DNA of 64,000 bases from CALLVY01 sp937899855 (GTDB lineage: Bacteria > Bacteroidota > Bacteroidia > Chitinophagales > Saprospiraceae), in assembly GCA_039820405.1 (NCBI GenBank), contig JBCBQC010000024.1, positions 1 to 64,000 of the forward strand, read 5' to 3'. A program made the position numbers and the translations under genes. The notes beneath the pieces are model-generated. The model saw only the letters and a program-made list of their open reading frames with translations, had not been told where the DNA came from and searched no databases. This document shows positions 52,601 to 61,235 of this stretch, one piece after another; the stretch's first letter is position 1, and each line of letters starts with the position of its first letter.

Positions 52601-53176
52601 TTACTGGCGATAGAGGTGGCTCGAATTGAGGTAGTCAAAGACGGGCGTCGGGACGAGGTACTGAATGGAGTGCCCCGCTTTGATACAGCGGCGGATATAG
52701 GAAGCGGAGATTTGCATGAGGGGGGCCTCGAAGAGCCGGACTTGGGGGTGCTGGCTCAGTTCACCGGGTTCGTACTGGGGGCGTTGGTAGACGTACACCG
52801 AGTAATACTTCAGGATGGCTTCGTAGTTTTTCCACTTGGGCAAGGTCGCCAAATTATCACCGCCCATGATGAGGGCAAATTCGTGCTGGGGGTACTTTTC
52901 CCGGAGATAGGTCAGGGTATCGATGGTGTAGGAAGGCTTGGGCAATTTGAACTCGATGTCAGAAGCCCGCAGGGCGGGATTATCTTCGATGGCCAGTTCG
53001 ACGAGGTGGAGGCGGTCGTAGTCCCGAGCCAGGCTACTCTTGGTCTTGAAGGGGTTTTGGGGGCTTACCACCAGCCAAACCTGCTTCAAATCCGTTTGGG
53101 TCGCCATGTAATTGGCGATGATCAGGTGGCCCACGTGGATGGGATTGAAGGAGCCGAAGAAAAGTCCAATTTTCAT
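52601..53176 (-). CDS. nadD: Nicotinate-nucleotide adenylyltransferase NadD
   Basis: This enzyme adenylates nicotinate mononucleotide to deamido-NAD (191 residues), two steps after quinolinate. The nucleotidyltransferase signature FGSFNPIHVGHL (His-x-Gly-His) opens the protein, the SPQNPFKTKSSLA segment binds the nucleotide, and ISASYIRRCIKAG near the end matches ISSTxIR. ATG 53176 is chosen, because ten extra residues from 53206 precede the conserved N-terminus. It lies between porZ and dnaN on the same strand. nadA is 44 kb away. Confidence 0.93.
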   Translation of the reverse strand: MKIGLFFGSFNPIHVGHLIIANYMATQTDLKQVWLVVSPQNPFKTKSSLARDYDRLHLVELAIEDNPALRASDIEFKLPKPSYTIDTLTYLREKYPQHEFALIMGGDNLATLPKWKNYEAILKYYSVYVYQRPQYEPGELSQHPQVRLFEAPLMQISASYIRRCIKAGHSIQYLVPTPVFDYLNSSHLYRQ

Positions 53177-53233
53177 GCCGAGGCTTTTGGTAAAAGTACG
53201 GAACAATTACCCGTTTCCCCTACCGGAATGGGC

Positions 53234-54349
53234 TCAATTGCTCAACATCACCGGCATGACCAGCATCAGGATCTCCTCGCCTTCTACCTCGTCGACGGGT
53301 AGGAGAATACCGGCCCGGGTGGGGGTCGACAATTCCATCTTGATCTCGTCGCTTTCGAGTACGTTGAGCATTTCGATGAGGAATTTGGCATTGAAGCCAA
53401 TCGTCAGGGGCTCTCCCTCGTAGCTACAGGGCAGTTGTTCGGTGGCCTCATTGGAGAAGTCCAAATCCTGAGCCGAGACGGTGAGGCTGCCATCGTTGAT
53501 GTTGAGGATGACTTGGTTGGTGGTTTTATTGGCGTAAATAGCGATCCGCTTCAGCGAGTTTTGAAAATCGGAGCGGGATAGTGTGAGGAGGTTGGGGTTA
53601 TCGACGGGAATCACGGCGTTGTAGTCGGGATAGCGCGCGTCGATCAGGCGGCACACCATATCGATGTGTTCGATGGAAAAAAAGGCGTTGGCCTTATTGA
53701 AACTCAACTTGAGCTCGCCTCCGGCGGGGAGGGCATTTTTGAGGAGGTTGAGTGCCTTTTTGGGGACGATAAAGGAAGTGGAGACTTCGCTACCAATTTC
53801 CTTGAAGGTGTACTTGACCAATTTGTGCGCATCGGTCGCTACGAAGGTCAGTTTGTTGAAATCCACCTGGAAGTAAACGCCCGTCATGGCGGGGCGGAGC
53901 TCATCATTGCTGGTGGCAAAGAGCGTCTTGCTGGTCGACTGGGCCAGCACGTCCGAGGAGAGGGTCACCGTATCGACGGTATCGGGCTCGGGAATATTGG
54001 GAAAGTCCTGTCCGTTTTCTCCCGCCAAGCGGTACTTCCCGTAGGCCGAGGTGATCTCGATGCCGTAGGTGTCATCGTTGATGACGAAGGTAATCGGCTG
54101 CGTCGGCAACTCCTTGAGGGTATCCTGCAAAATCTTAGCGGGGATGGCCACCGTCCCATCGCCATCCGCCATGACCTCAATCCGGGTGACGATGGAGGTC
54201 TCCAAATCGGTTGCTGAGATGGTCAATTGATTGTTCTTGATGTTGAACAGAAAGTCTTCGAGAATGGGTAGCACCGGATTGGAGGCAATGGCCCCTCCGG
54301 CGATCTGTAACTGCTTTAGCAAATCAGTAGAGGAAACGGTGAATTTCAT
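53234..54349 (-). CDS. dnaN: DNA polymerase III beta sliding clamp
   Basis: This is the ring-shaped processivity factor (371 residues, three similar domains of about 120). The N-terminus MKFTVSSTDLLKQLQIAGG with SNPVLPILEDFLF, the ATDLETSIV segment and the end EEILMLVMPVMLSN are typical. It tethers polymerase to DNA and so cooperates with the dnaB helicase at the start of the window. No dnaA or recF is adjacent. The 531-nt upstream spacer holds one perfect and one near DnaA box, which may control the gene. Confidence 0.97.
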   Translation of the reverse strand: MKFTVSSTDLLKQLQIAGGAIASNPVLPILEDFLFNIKNNQLTISATDLETSIVTRIEVMADGDGTVAIPAKILQDTLKELPTQPITFVINDDTYGIEITSAYGKYRLAGENGQDFPNIPEPDTVDTVTLSSDVLAQSTSKTLFATSNDELRPAMTGVYFQVDFNKLTFVATDAHKLVKYTFKEIGSEVSTSFIVPKKALNLLKNALPAGGELKLSFNKANAFFSIEHIDMVCRLIDARYPDYNAVIPVDNPNLLTLSRSDFQNSLKRIAIYANKTTNQVILNINDGSLTVSAQDLDFSNEATEQLPCSYEGEPLTIGFNAKFLIEMLNVLESDEIKMELSTPTRAGILLPVDEVEGEEILMLVMPVMLSN

Positions 54350-54563
54350 ATCGGTTGGTTGACTTTTGGTACGGCTAGGGCCACGCTCGGGGCGTGTTGA
54401 CAGTACATTTTTTTAAGATAAGCCGTAAAAATAAACCTTCCCATCCACTTTTTAATTGCAAAATATTAACAGAATGTTGATAACTGTCTTGGTCCTGAAT
54501 CTCATCCAGGAAAAACGAGGGCTTGCATTCGAACAGTTGGGAGCAAAAGCTGTTTAGTCCATC

Positions 54564-54584
54564 TCCCTACCGCTTGCGGAGGGA
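54564..54584. repeat. REP-like hairpin in the dnaN spacer
   Basis: TCCCT-A-CCGC and GCGG-AGGGA pair around TT with one bulged A. A weaker AACAG/CTGTT pair (54532-54536, 54550-54554) precedes it. It looks like a REP-type element or part of a structured RNA. Confidence 0.4.
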
Positions 54585-54855
54585 CAGATTGCTCATCACT
54601 GGTTTTAGGTTTAGCTACTTTACGCCAACAGGGGTGCGGCTGAAAAATCGTAGGGGTCCTGTGGCTGAAACGCAATTGGGGTATCGATTGAAGTAGTAGT
54701 TCATTACGATGGGGCCCGTAGGACTTGGAGGGCCCGAAAAACAAAGGAAGAGGAGGTCTAAAAGGCCTGAAATCAACCGGAGGAGGATTTTCAAGCGCAC
54801 CCTTATCTTCAAAATAAGAACTTCTGGGGGCTTTACCCAGCTTTTCTTACTAATT

Positions 54856-54864
54856 TTATCCACA
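54856..54864 (+). promoter_or_regulatory. Perfect DnaA box (TTATCCACA)
   Basis: The nine bases equal the consensus DnaA-binding site. It stands 17 nt before the M16-family gene and about 0.5 kb from the dnaN start. Confidence 0.45.
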
Positions 54865-54880
54865 ATTATTCAAAGCCACC

Positions 54881-56170
54881 ATGCCCAATCGCAAATTGCC
54901 CCCCCCCATCCACGACATTGACCGGATCCAACTCCCCGCCATCGACACCGCCCAACTCGACAACGGGATTCCCGTATACCTCATCTCGATGGGGAGCCAG
55001 GACGTTCTCAAGCTAGAAATCATCTTCCACGCCGGGCGTCCTTACGAGCACCAGCGCCTCGTCGGGCGCGCCACCAGCCGCCTGCTCCGCGAAGGCTCCG
55101 CCCAGTACAGCTCCGCCGAAATCGCCGAGCGCGTCGACTTCTACGGGGCCACCCTCAATATCCCGATCAACCTGGATACCTCCTCCATCGTACTCTACAC
55201 CCTGTCCAAACACCTCGAAGCCCTGCTCCCCCTCGTGGCCGACATGCTTACCCAGCCGCTCTTCCCCGAGGAAGAACTGGAGAACTACGTCCACCGCTGT
55301 ATTCAATCCCTACAGGTCGAACTGAGCAAAAACGAAGTGGTCGCCTACCGTACGATTACCGAATTGATCTTTGGGGAAGACCATCCCTACGGCTACAACA
55401 GCCTGCCCGATACCTACGCCGCCCTCCGCCGCGAAGACCTCGTCCGCCATTTCGAAAATCGCTACCACAGCGGCAATTGTCAGCTCCTCCTCAGTGGCGG
55501 CCTACGGGCCAATTCGCTCGACCTACTCAACCGCCACCTGGGCCAAACCATCCCTCGGGGAGTGCGTACGCCCGCTCAAATTTCAACCCGCGATACCCGA
55601 CCGGAGCAACTGTGGATCGACCGGCCGGGGACCGTCCAAACCGCCATCCGCATCGGGGGGCGCTTTCACTCCAAGCAGCATCCCGACTACCACGCCTTCT
55701 ACATCCTCAATACGGTCTTGGGGGGGTACTTTGGGTCGCGACTGATGACCAACATTCGCGAGGACAAGGGCTACACCTACAATATCTTCTCCACCGTCGA
55801 CTCGTTTCACCACGCGGGCTGTTTTTATATCGGTACCGAGGTGGGCAATGAGTTTACCCGGGCCACGATCGAGGAGATTTATCGCGAGATCGACCGCCTG
55901 CGCGAAACGCTCGTTCCCCCCGAGGAGATGAAGATGCTGCGCAATTACCTGCTGGGGAGCTGGCTGTCGACCATCGACGGTGCTTTTAACGTGGCGAGCA
56001 TCGTGCGGACCCTCGTCGTGGAGGACCTGTCTTTCGACGACTTCGACCGTTCGGTGGCGCGGATTCGGCAAATCAGTGCCGAAGAATTGCGCGAATTGGC
56101 CCGGCAGTATTTGCGCCGGGAAGACCTCTGGGAGGTCATCGTGGGCGAGTCCGCACCGTCCGGTAATTAG
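54881..56170 (+). CDS. M16-family peptidase homologue, non-catalytic subunit type
   Basis: The protein (429 residues) has two M16 halves. The HXXEH zinc motif expected at about 55-60 is absent: the region reads GRPYEHQRLVGRATSRLLREGS, which is the pattern of the inactive partner subunit. The C-terminal substrate-binding R/Y region is retained (IREDKGYTYNIFSTVDS). In two-subunit M16B peptidases an active and an inactive chain form a clamp. No catalytic partner gene is adjacent, so either it is encoded elsewhere or this chain works alone. No signal peptide is seen. A near-consensus TAATTTTA lies upstream. Confidence 0.83.
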   Translation: MPNRKLPPPIHDIDRIQLPAIDTAQLDNGIPVYLISMGSQDVLKLEIIFHAGRPYEHQRLVGRATSRLLREGSAQYSSAEIAERVDFYGATLNIPINLDTSSIVLYTLSKHLEALLPLVADMLTQPLFPEEELENYVHRCIQSLQVELSKNEVVAYRTITELIFGEDHPYGYNSLPDTYAALRREDLVRHFENRYHSGNCQLLLSGGLRANSLDLLNRHLGQTIPRGVRTPAQISTRDTRPEQLWIDRPGTVQTAIRIGGRFHSKQHPDYHAFYILNTVLGGYFGSRLMTNIREDKGYTYNIFSTVDSFHHAGCFYIGTEVGNEFTRATIEEIYREIDRLRETLVPPEEMKMLRNYLLGSWLSTIDGAFNVASIVRTLVVEDLSFDDFDRSVARIRQISAEELRELARQYLRREDLWEVIVGESAPSGN

Positions 56171-56498
56171 CCCTTTGATTGCCAAAGGATTAAATCGGAG
56201 AAGACGGTAGAAATTGTTGGGATTTTCGTAGCTTTGTGGGGAAATAGGGCACCCTGTTTTCCTTTTAAATTCTGAGTACTGGACACCCACGCACCACACA
56301 GATTCGCCCGAAGGGCCGCTTGGTGCGAATGGCTTGCCCTATTTGGTGTATTTTTTTCCGATTTACACAAAATTTGTTTTCTTTTGCATTCGGTCAAAAT
56401 CAAACGCTCGAGGGCCCCCAAGTCTAACTGAATTTGAATTACAAGCGCTACGCTGCGGCGGTAAAAACCACAGTGCCAACGTCATTTAAACATCGAGA
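56171..56498. other. Spacer upstream of mreB
   Basis: A TAGCTTTG -7 box is at 56229-56236, which would give mreB a leader of about 260 nt; a closer element TATTTTTT at 56349-56356 is one base off consensus. I see no gene. Confidence 0.4.
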
Positions 56499-57530
56499 AT
56501 GAAATTCTTTAGCTTTTTTACACAAGAGCTCGCTATTGATCTGGGAACCGCAAATACCTTGATCATTCAAGATGATAAAATCGTCGTCGACGAACCCTCC
56601 ATCGTGGCCATCAACCGCCGGACGGGAGAGACCATCGCGGTGGGAAGTAAGGCGATGCAGATGCACGAGAAAACGCACGAAAACATCAAGACCGTTCGTC
56701 CGCTAAAGGATGGGGTGATCGCCGACTTCCAAGCGGCGGAGAGCATGATCGAAGGCCTGATTAACATGACGGGGACGCGGAAGAAGTTTTTCTCCCACAT
56801 GAAGATGGTGATCTGCATCCCTTCGGGAATCACCGAGGTCGAAAAACGCGCCGTCTTCGATTCGGCCGACCACGTCGACTCCAAAGAGACCTACCTCATC
56901 TACGAACCCATGGCCGCCGCCCTGGGAATCGGTTTGGATGTCGAAGAACCCATCGGGAATATGATTATCGACATCGGTGGTGGAACGACCGAAATCGCCG
57001 TAATCGCCCTGTCGGGTATCGTCTGTGACCAGTCGATCCGCACGGCGGGGGACGAATTTACCGCCGATATCATGAGCTACATGAAACGCCAGCACAACAT
57101 CCTGATCGGAGAGCGCACGGCGGAGCAAATCAAGATCCACGTGGGCTCGGCCCTACCCGAGCTCGAGAATCCGCCCGATGATTTTGCCGTCAACGGTCGC
57201 GACCTGATGACGGGAATTCCCAAGCAAATTACGATCACTTACCAAGAAATTGCCCACGCCCTCGACAAGTCGATTTCCAAGGTAGAGGATGCCGTGCTCA
57301 AGGCGCTGGAAACCACGCCCCCGGAGTTGGCCTCGGACATCTACAAAACGGGGCTCTACCTCACCGGTGGCGGTGCCCTGCTGCGGGGTCTCGACAAACG
57401 CATCAGTACCAAGACCAAGCTGCCCGTCAAAATTGCCGAAGATCCCCTGCGGGCCGTGGTTCGCGGTACCGGGATTGCGCTGAAGAACTCCGATCGCTTC
57501 TCCTTCCTGGTCGACCGCAAGAGCGTCTAG
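56499..57530 (+). CDS. mreB: Rod-shape actin MreB
   Basis: This bacterial actin (343 residues) forms filaments under the inner membrane that guide the elongasome. Actin-fold motifs are intact: phosphate 1 DLGTANTLI (about 15-23), phosphate 2 MIIDIGGGTTEIAVI (about 155-169), and adenosine motif LYLTGGGALLRGLD. It heads the mreB-mreC-mreD-mrdA operon, with mreC starting 25 nt downstream. Presence indicates rod or filament morphology, in keeping with Saprospiria. Confidence 0.97.
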   Translation: MKFFSFFTQELAIDLGTANTLIIQDDKIVVDEPSIVAINRRTGETIAVGSKAMQMHEKTHENIKTVRPLKDGVIADFQAAESMIEGLINMTGTRKKFFSHMKMVICIPSGITEVEKRAVFDSADHVDSKETYLIYEPMAAALGIGLDVEEPIGNMIIDIGGGTTEIAVIALSGIVCDQSIRTAGDEFTADIMSYMKRQHNILIGERTAEQIKIHVGSALPELENPPDDFAVNGRDLMTGIPKQITITYQEIAHALDKSISKVEDAVLKALETTPPELASDIYKTGLYLTGGGALLRGLDKRISTKTKLPVKIAEDPLRAVVRGTGIALKNSDRFSFLVDRKSV

Positions 57531-57555
57531 CTAAACCCGTCACCGAACCGGTCCC

Positions 57556-58383
57556 ATGCGTAACCTAATTTATCTGTTCGTAAGATTTGGAGGACTACTG
57601 ACCTTTGTGGGATTGGAGTTGCTGTGCCTCTATCTGGTGGTCAACTTCAACCGCAAGCAAAATCAAATCTTCGTTCACTCCTCCAATATCGTAGCGGGTT
57701 CACTCTACGAACGTTTCAACGAAGTCGTACAGTTTTGGAACCTCTCTGAGGTCTCGGACAGTCTGGCGAAGAAAAACGCCCAGTTGATGGCGGAGATGAG
57801 CGAGGCCAAGTTTCGGGAAACCATCCTGCTCGACTCCAGTCGCAACGAGCAAACCCAACAGCGCTACACCTTTATGGAAGCCAAGGTGATCAACAATTCC
57901 ATCAACCAGCACAGCAACAACCTAACGATCAATCGCGGGCGCAAGCATGGACTCCGCCCTCGGATGGGCGTTTTTGACGATCGGGGTATCGTCGGGATCG
58001 TTCGCAACACGGGGAGGCACTACTCCAACGTCATGTCGATCCTGCATAAGGAATGCCGCATCAGCGCGGCCATCCGCCGCAACAATTACTTTGGCTCCAT
58101 CGTCTGGAACGGCAGCCACCCCCGCTACGTCACCCTCACCGATATTCCCAAACACGCCAAGCTGCTCGTGGGCGATACGGTCCAGACCAGCGGCTATTCC
58201 ACGATTTTTCCCGCCGGGATGATGATCGGCCGGGTCGATACCTTTTGGCTGGAGCCGGGGAGTAATTTTTACACGATCAACGTCGCGCTCGGCAATGACC
58301 TGAGTCGGTCCAAATACGTTTACGTCGTCAACGATTTGATGCGAGAGGAAATCGAACAAGTAGAACAAGGAGGTGACGAATGA
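57556..58383 (+). CDS. mreC: Rod-shape protein MreC
   Basis: This is a bitopic periplasmic protein (275 residues) that activates PBP2 and links it to MreB. A short cytoplasmic end and one membrane helix (about 10-28, FGGLLTFVGLELLCLYLV) precede a coiled coil (about 60-95) and the double beta-barrel MreC domain (INRGRKHGLRPRMGVFDDRGIVGIV, CRISAAIRRNNYFGSIVW, LLVGDTVQTSGYSTIFPAGMMIG). The stop overlaps the mreD start by 4 nt, so translation is coupled. Confidence 0.95.
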   Translation: MRNLIYLFVRFGGLLTFVGLELLCLYLVVNFNRKQNQIFVHSSNIVAGSLYERFNEVVQFWNLSEVSDSLAKKNAQLMAEMSEAKFRETILLDSSRNEQTQQRYTFMEAKVINNSINQHSNNLTINRGRKHGLRPRMGVFDDRGIVGIVRNTGRHYSNVMSILHKECRISAAIRRNNYFGSIVWNGSHPRYVTLTDIPKHAKLLVGDTVQTSGYSTIFPAGMMIGRVDTFWLEPGSNFYTINVALGNDLSRSKYVYVVNDLMREEIEQVEQGGDE

Positions 58384-58901
58384 ACAGTACCCTAATTGCT
58401 CAAGCCCTGCGTTTTGTCTTTCTGGTACTGCTCCAAGTACTGGTCTTCAAGCGTTTGACCCTGGGCGGCGGAAATTTTAACTACGTCAGCGTGATGGTTT
58501 ATCCCATCTTCATCCTGCTACTGCCCCTCCGGACGCCGAGCGCCCTACTCATCGCACTCAGCTTTTTGATGGGCATTACGGTTGATCTGTTCTACGATAG
58601 CCCGGGCGTCCACGCCAGCGCCGGGGTATTCATGGCCTGGATTCGTCCCGGAGTGCTGGCCATCCTGGAGCCACGGGGCGGGTACAACCTCAACCAAATC
58701 CCCGCCAAGCGGTACTTGGGAATCAATTGGTTTGCGCGCTATGCGGCCCTGCTACTATTTGGGCACCTGTTCTTTTATTTTTCCGTCGAAGCCTTTACTT
58801 TTGTTTACATCGTCGATATCTTCCTGCGGACGCTGTCCAGCTTTGTCGTATCGATGGTGTTTGTATTGATTTACCAGTTTTTGTTTGATCCGGGGGAATA
58901 A
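58380..58901 (+). CDS. mreD: Rod-shape protein MreD
   Basis: This is a small hydrophobic protein (173 residues) with about five to six membrane segments (FVFLVLLQVLVFKRLTLGG, PIFILLLPLRTPSALLIALSF, YAALLLFGHLFFYFSVEAF). It is the third elongasome gene, identified by position between mreC and mrdA and by its MreD-like pattern, since the family is poorly conserved. The ATG overlaps the mreC stop (ATGA). It helps stabilise the MreC-PBP2 assembly. Confidence 0.88.
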   Translation: MNSTLIAQALRFVFLVLLQVLVFKRLTLGGGNFNYVSVMVYPIFILLLPLRTPSALLIALSFLMGITVDLFYDSPGVHASAGVFMAWIRPGVLAILEPRGGYNLNQIPAKRYLGINWFARYAALLLFGHLFFYFSVEAFTFVYIVDIFLRTLSSFVVSMVFVLIYQFLFDPGE

Positions 58902-58931
58902 AGCACGCGATCCCTCCCAACCGCATTCCAA

Positions 58932-60782
58932 ATGGCTGATTTCTACCGAGGCCGACAGCGAGGCATCCAAGTCTTTTTTCTGCTTGCCATTGCGATCTTG
59001 CTCTTCAAGGCGCTGGAAATCCAGTTGATCGATACCTCGTACCAGGACCGCGCGCGCGCCACCGCCATCGACAAAGAAATCCTCTACCCCTCGCGGGGCC
59101 TCATCCTCGACCGCAACCGCCAGCTCCTGGTCAACAACAATGCGATGTATGATCTGAAGTGTACCTACAAGCAGATCGACCCCGAGATGGACACCACGCT
59201 GTTTTGCGAATTGCTGGACATCGACGTGAGCACCTTCGAGAAAAAACTGGACAAGGACTGGCGCAGCGCGCGCTACTCCAAGTCGGTCCCCTTTGTATTC
59301 ATGTCCAAAATCTCGTCGGAGACCTACGCGCGGCTACAGGAAAGCCTCTACGAATTTCCCGGCTTCTCCATCCAACTGCGGAACGTCCGGGGCTACCCCT
59401 ACCCCCACGCGGCCCACGTGCTGGGCTACCTCAGCGAGGTCAACCAGGACCAGATCGAAGCCTCCCGGGGAAAATACGCCCGGGGCGACTACATCGGTGC
59501 GACGGGACTCGAACAGGCTTACGAAGAGGAGCTGCGGGGTAAAAAGGGGGTTCGCTATCTGATGAAGGATAACCTGGGCCGCGAAGTGGGCTCCTACAAA
59601 AAAGGAGATTTTGATACCGTGGCCGTTTCGGGAGTGGATTTGATTACCTCCCTGGACATCGAGCTGCAGCGCTACGGCGAACGCCTGATGCAAAACAAAA
59701 CGGGAAGTATCGTGGCCATCGAGCCCGCGACCGGGGAAATCCTCACCATGCTCAGCGCCCCCACTTACGATCCCAACCTCCTCACCATCAATCGCAATCG
59801 GGGGGAGGCCTTCAGTAGCTTGCTACAGGATTCGCTCAACCCCTTCCTCGATCGGTCGGTGATGGCCAAGTACCCGCCGGGCTCGATTTTCAAGACGGTG
59901 GTTTCGCTGGTGGGCATGCAGGAACAGGTGGTGTATCCCAATACGGGCTTTGCTTGCCAGGGGGCCTACTTTTACAAGGGGCAGGCCCGTGGCTGTCACG
60001 GCCACAGTTATCCCTACGACGTCACCGTGGCCCTCCAACATTCTTGCAACACCTACTATTTCCACACCATCCGCCACATCATCGACCGCTTTAGCTTCTA
60101 CGATCCGCACCAGGGTTTGGACAGCTTCAACCATTACGTCTACCAGTTTGGGCTGGGGCAGCCCCTGGGGGTCGACGTCCCCAACGAATCTTCCGGCAAC
60201 GTCCCGACTTCGAAGTATTACGACTACCTCTACCCCAAGGCCAAGGGGGGCTGGAAATCCCCCACGGTGATGAGTATCGGCATTGGGCAGGGAGAGATTG
60301 AGATGACGACGGTTCAGATGGCCAACCTCGCCGCCATCATCGCCAACCGGGGCTGGTATTATCCCCCACATTTGGCCAAGCAATTTGTGGGGGGGGAGGT
60401 AGCGATACCACCGCAATACCGCGACAAGAAGTACGTGGCGGTTGCGCCGGCTTATTTCGACCCGATCATCGATGGGATGGAAAAAGTGGTACAGGCGGGT
60501 ACGGCCACCGTGGCCCGGGTACGCGACATTGCCATTTGTGGCAAGACGGGAACTTCCCAAAACCCCCACGGCAAGGATCACTCCGTGTTCTTTGCTTTCG
60601 CTCCCCGGGAGAATCCGCAAATCGCCATTGCGGTGTACGTCGAACACGGCGTGTGGGGTAACCGTTACGCCGCGCCCATTGCCAGCTTGATGATCGAGCG
60701 CTACCTCACGGGGAGCGTTGGGGAGGGGCGGCGGTACCTCGAAAACCGTATGCTACAGGCCGATTTGGTGGGGCAGCCCTGA
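58932..60782 (+). CDS. mrdA: Penicillin-binding protein 2
   Basis: This class B transpeptidase (616 residues) cross-links peptidoglycan during side-wall growth. One N-terminal membrane anchor (about 10-30) and a dimerisation or allosteric domain are followed by the transpeptidase domain with SIFK (Ser318, Lys321), the SCN triad (HSCNTYY) and KTGTSQN. The PBP2-type insert and GVDVPNESSGNVPT segment match MrdA. The glycosyltransferase partner rodA, which often follows in this operon, is absent; a 212-nt spacer and a small RiPP-like gene come next. Confidence 0.95.
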   Translation: MADFYRGRQRGIQVFFLLAIAILLFKALEIQLIDTSYQDRARATAIDKEILYPSRGLILDRNRQLLVNNNAMYDLKCTYKQIDPEMDTTLFCELLDIDVSTFEKKLDKDWRSARYSKSVPFVFMSKISSETYARLQESLYEFPGFSIQLRNVRGYPYPHAAHVLGYLSEVNQDQIEASRGKYARGDYIGATGLEQAYEEELRGKKGVRYLMKDNLGREVGSYKKGDFDTVAVSGVDLITSLDIELQRYGERLMQNKTGSIVAIEPATGEILTMLSAPTYDPNLLTINRNRGEAFSSLLQDSLNPFLDRSVMAKYPPGSIFKTVVSLVGMQEQVVYPNTGFACQGAYFYKGQARGCHGHSYPYDVTVALQHSCNTYYFHTIRHIIDRFSFYDPHQGLDSFNHYVYQFGLGQPLGVDVPNESSGNVPTSKYYDYLYPKAKGGWKSPTVMSIGIGQGEIEMTTVQMANLAAIIANRGWYYPPHLAKQFVGGEVAIPPQYRDKKYVAVAPAYFDPIIDGMEKVVQAGTATVARVRDIAICGKTGTSQNPHGKDHSVFFAFAPRENPQIAIAVYVEHGVWGNRYAAPIASLMIERYLTGSVGEGRRYLENRMLQADLVGQP

Positions 60783-60935
60783 TGGGGGGAAGAACGCACA
60801 GTGCCTGACATTTCCGGTGCTTTGCCCGGGGTTTTGGCTTTACTTTCTGTACAAAACATCCTATCTTTATTGATCCGATTCCAAAAACTTTATTTCACCA
60901 TTTAGAAAGCTGACTAATCTATTTTATTGGTAAAT

Positions 60936-60956
60936 TACATTTTTTCAAAAGATGTA
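60936..60956 (+). promoter_or_regulatory. Near-perfect palindrome overlapping a -7-like element
   Basis: TACATTTTTT and AAAAGATGTA flank a central C, with nine of ten positions complementary. TACATTTT within it is one base off the Bacteroidota -7 consensus. The right half CAAAAGATGTA recurs upstream of nadA. Confidence 0.5.
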
Positions 60957-60994
60957 TATTCCAGTCTATTCGTTTATGTCTAAAAAGGTATGTT

Positions 60995-61219
60995 ATGGCA
61001 AAGAAATTTAAACTTTCTGAACTCAAGGTGACGAGTTTTGTCACTTCCCTCAAGAGCAATGAACAGGCTACGGCCAAGGGAGGATTTTTGAATGGCCGTC
61101 GGGCCCTCATCAACCACCGCTCTTTTCGCAGCGATTGGACGGTTGAAAAAAGTCAGGTCAAGGCGCTCACTACGACCAGTATTGAGAGCAGTGGCCGCCG
61201 GCGTTCACGCAAGTGGTAA
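60995..61219 (+). CDS. RiPP-like precursor with pinensin-type leader
   Basis: The product has 74 residues. The first 30 (leader-like) include LSELKVTSFVTSL and end in AKGG, matching my recollection of pinensin-family lanthipeptide leaders from Bacteroidota, where a double glycine precedes cleavage. The 44-residue core is strongly basic (eight Arg, three Lys, two Glu and one Asp), rich in Ser and Thr (11), and ends in GRRRSRKW. It has no cysteine, so thioether rings cannot form; dehydration or no modification remains possible. No lanthionine synthetase, protease-transporter or immunity gene is in the window. It has its own palindrome-bearing promoter region and is independent of the mre operon. 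Confidence 0.72.
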   Translation: MAKKFKLSELKVTSFVTSLKSNEQATAKGGFLNGRRALINHRSFRSDWTVEKSQVKALTTTSIESSGRRRSRKW

Positions 61220-61235
61220 GGCTACTGGGTAGGTC

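Larger units (their letters stand above)
54350..54880. other. Long spacer upstream of dnaN with DnaA-box-like sites and hairpins
   Basis: No convincing gene is present in 531 nt. An AT-rich stretch (54410-54490) lies next to dnaN and contains TGTTGATAA (54475-54483), one base from a DnaA box. A perfect TTATCCACA is at 54856-54864. A hairpin-rich section lies between (54532-54588). The region could regulate dnaN, contain an RNA gene, or act in replication. Confidence 0.5.

Noticed and set aside
54502..54744. 80-codon minus-strand frame in the dnaN spacer
   Set aside because: It spans the hairpin section, overlaps another frame and has no recognisable similarity.
60919..61113. Minus-strand 64-codon frame opposite the RiPP-like gene
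   Set aside because: It is antisense to the better-supported precursor gene, whose leader motif is recognisable.
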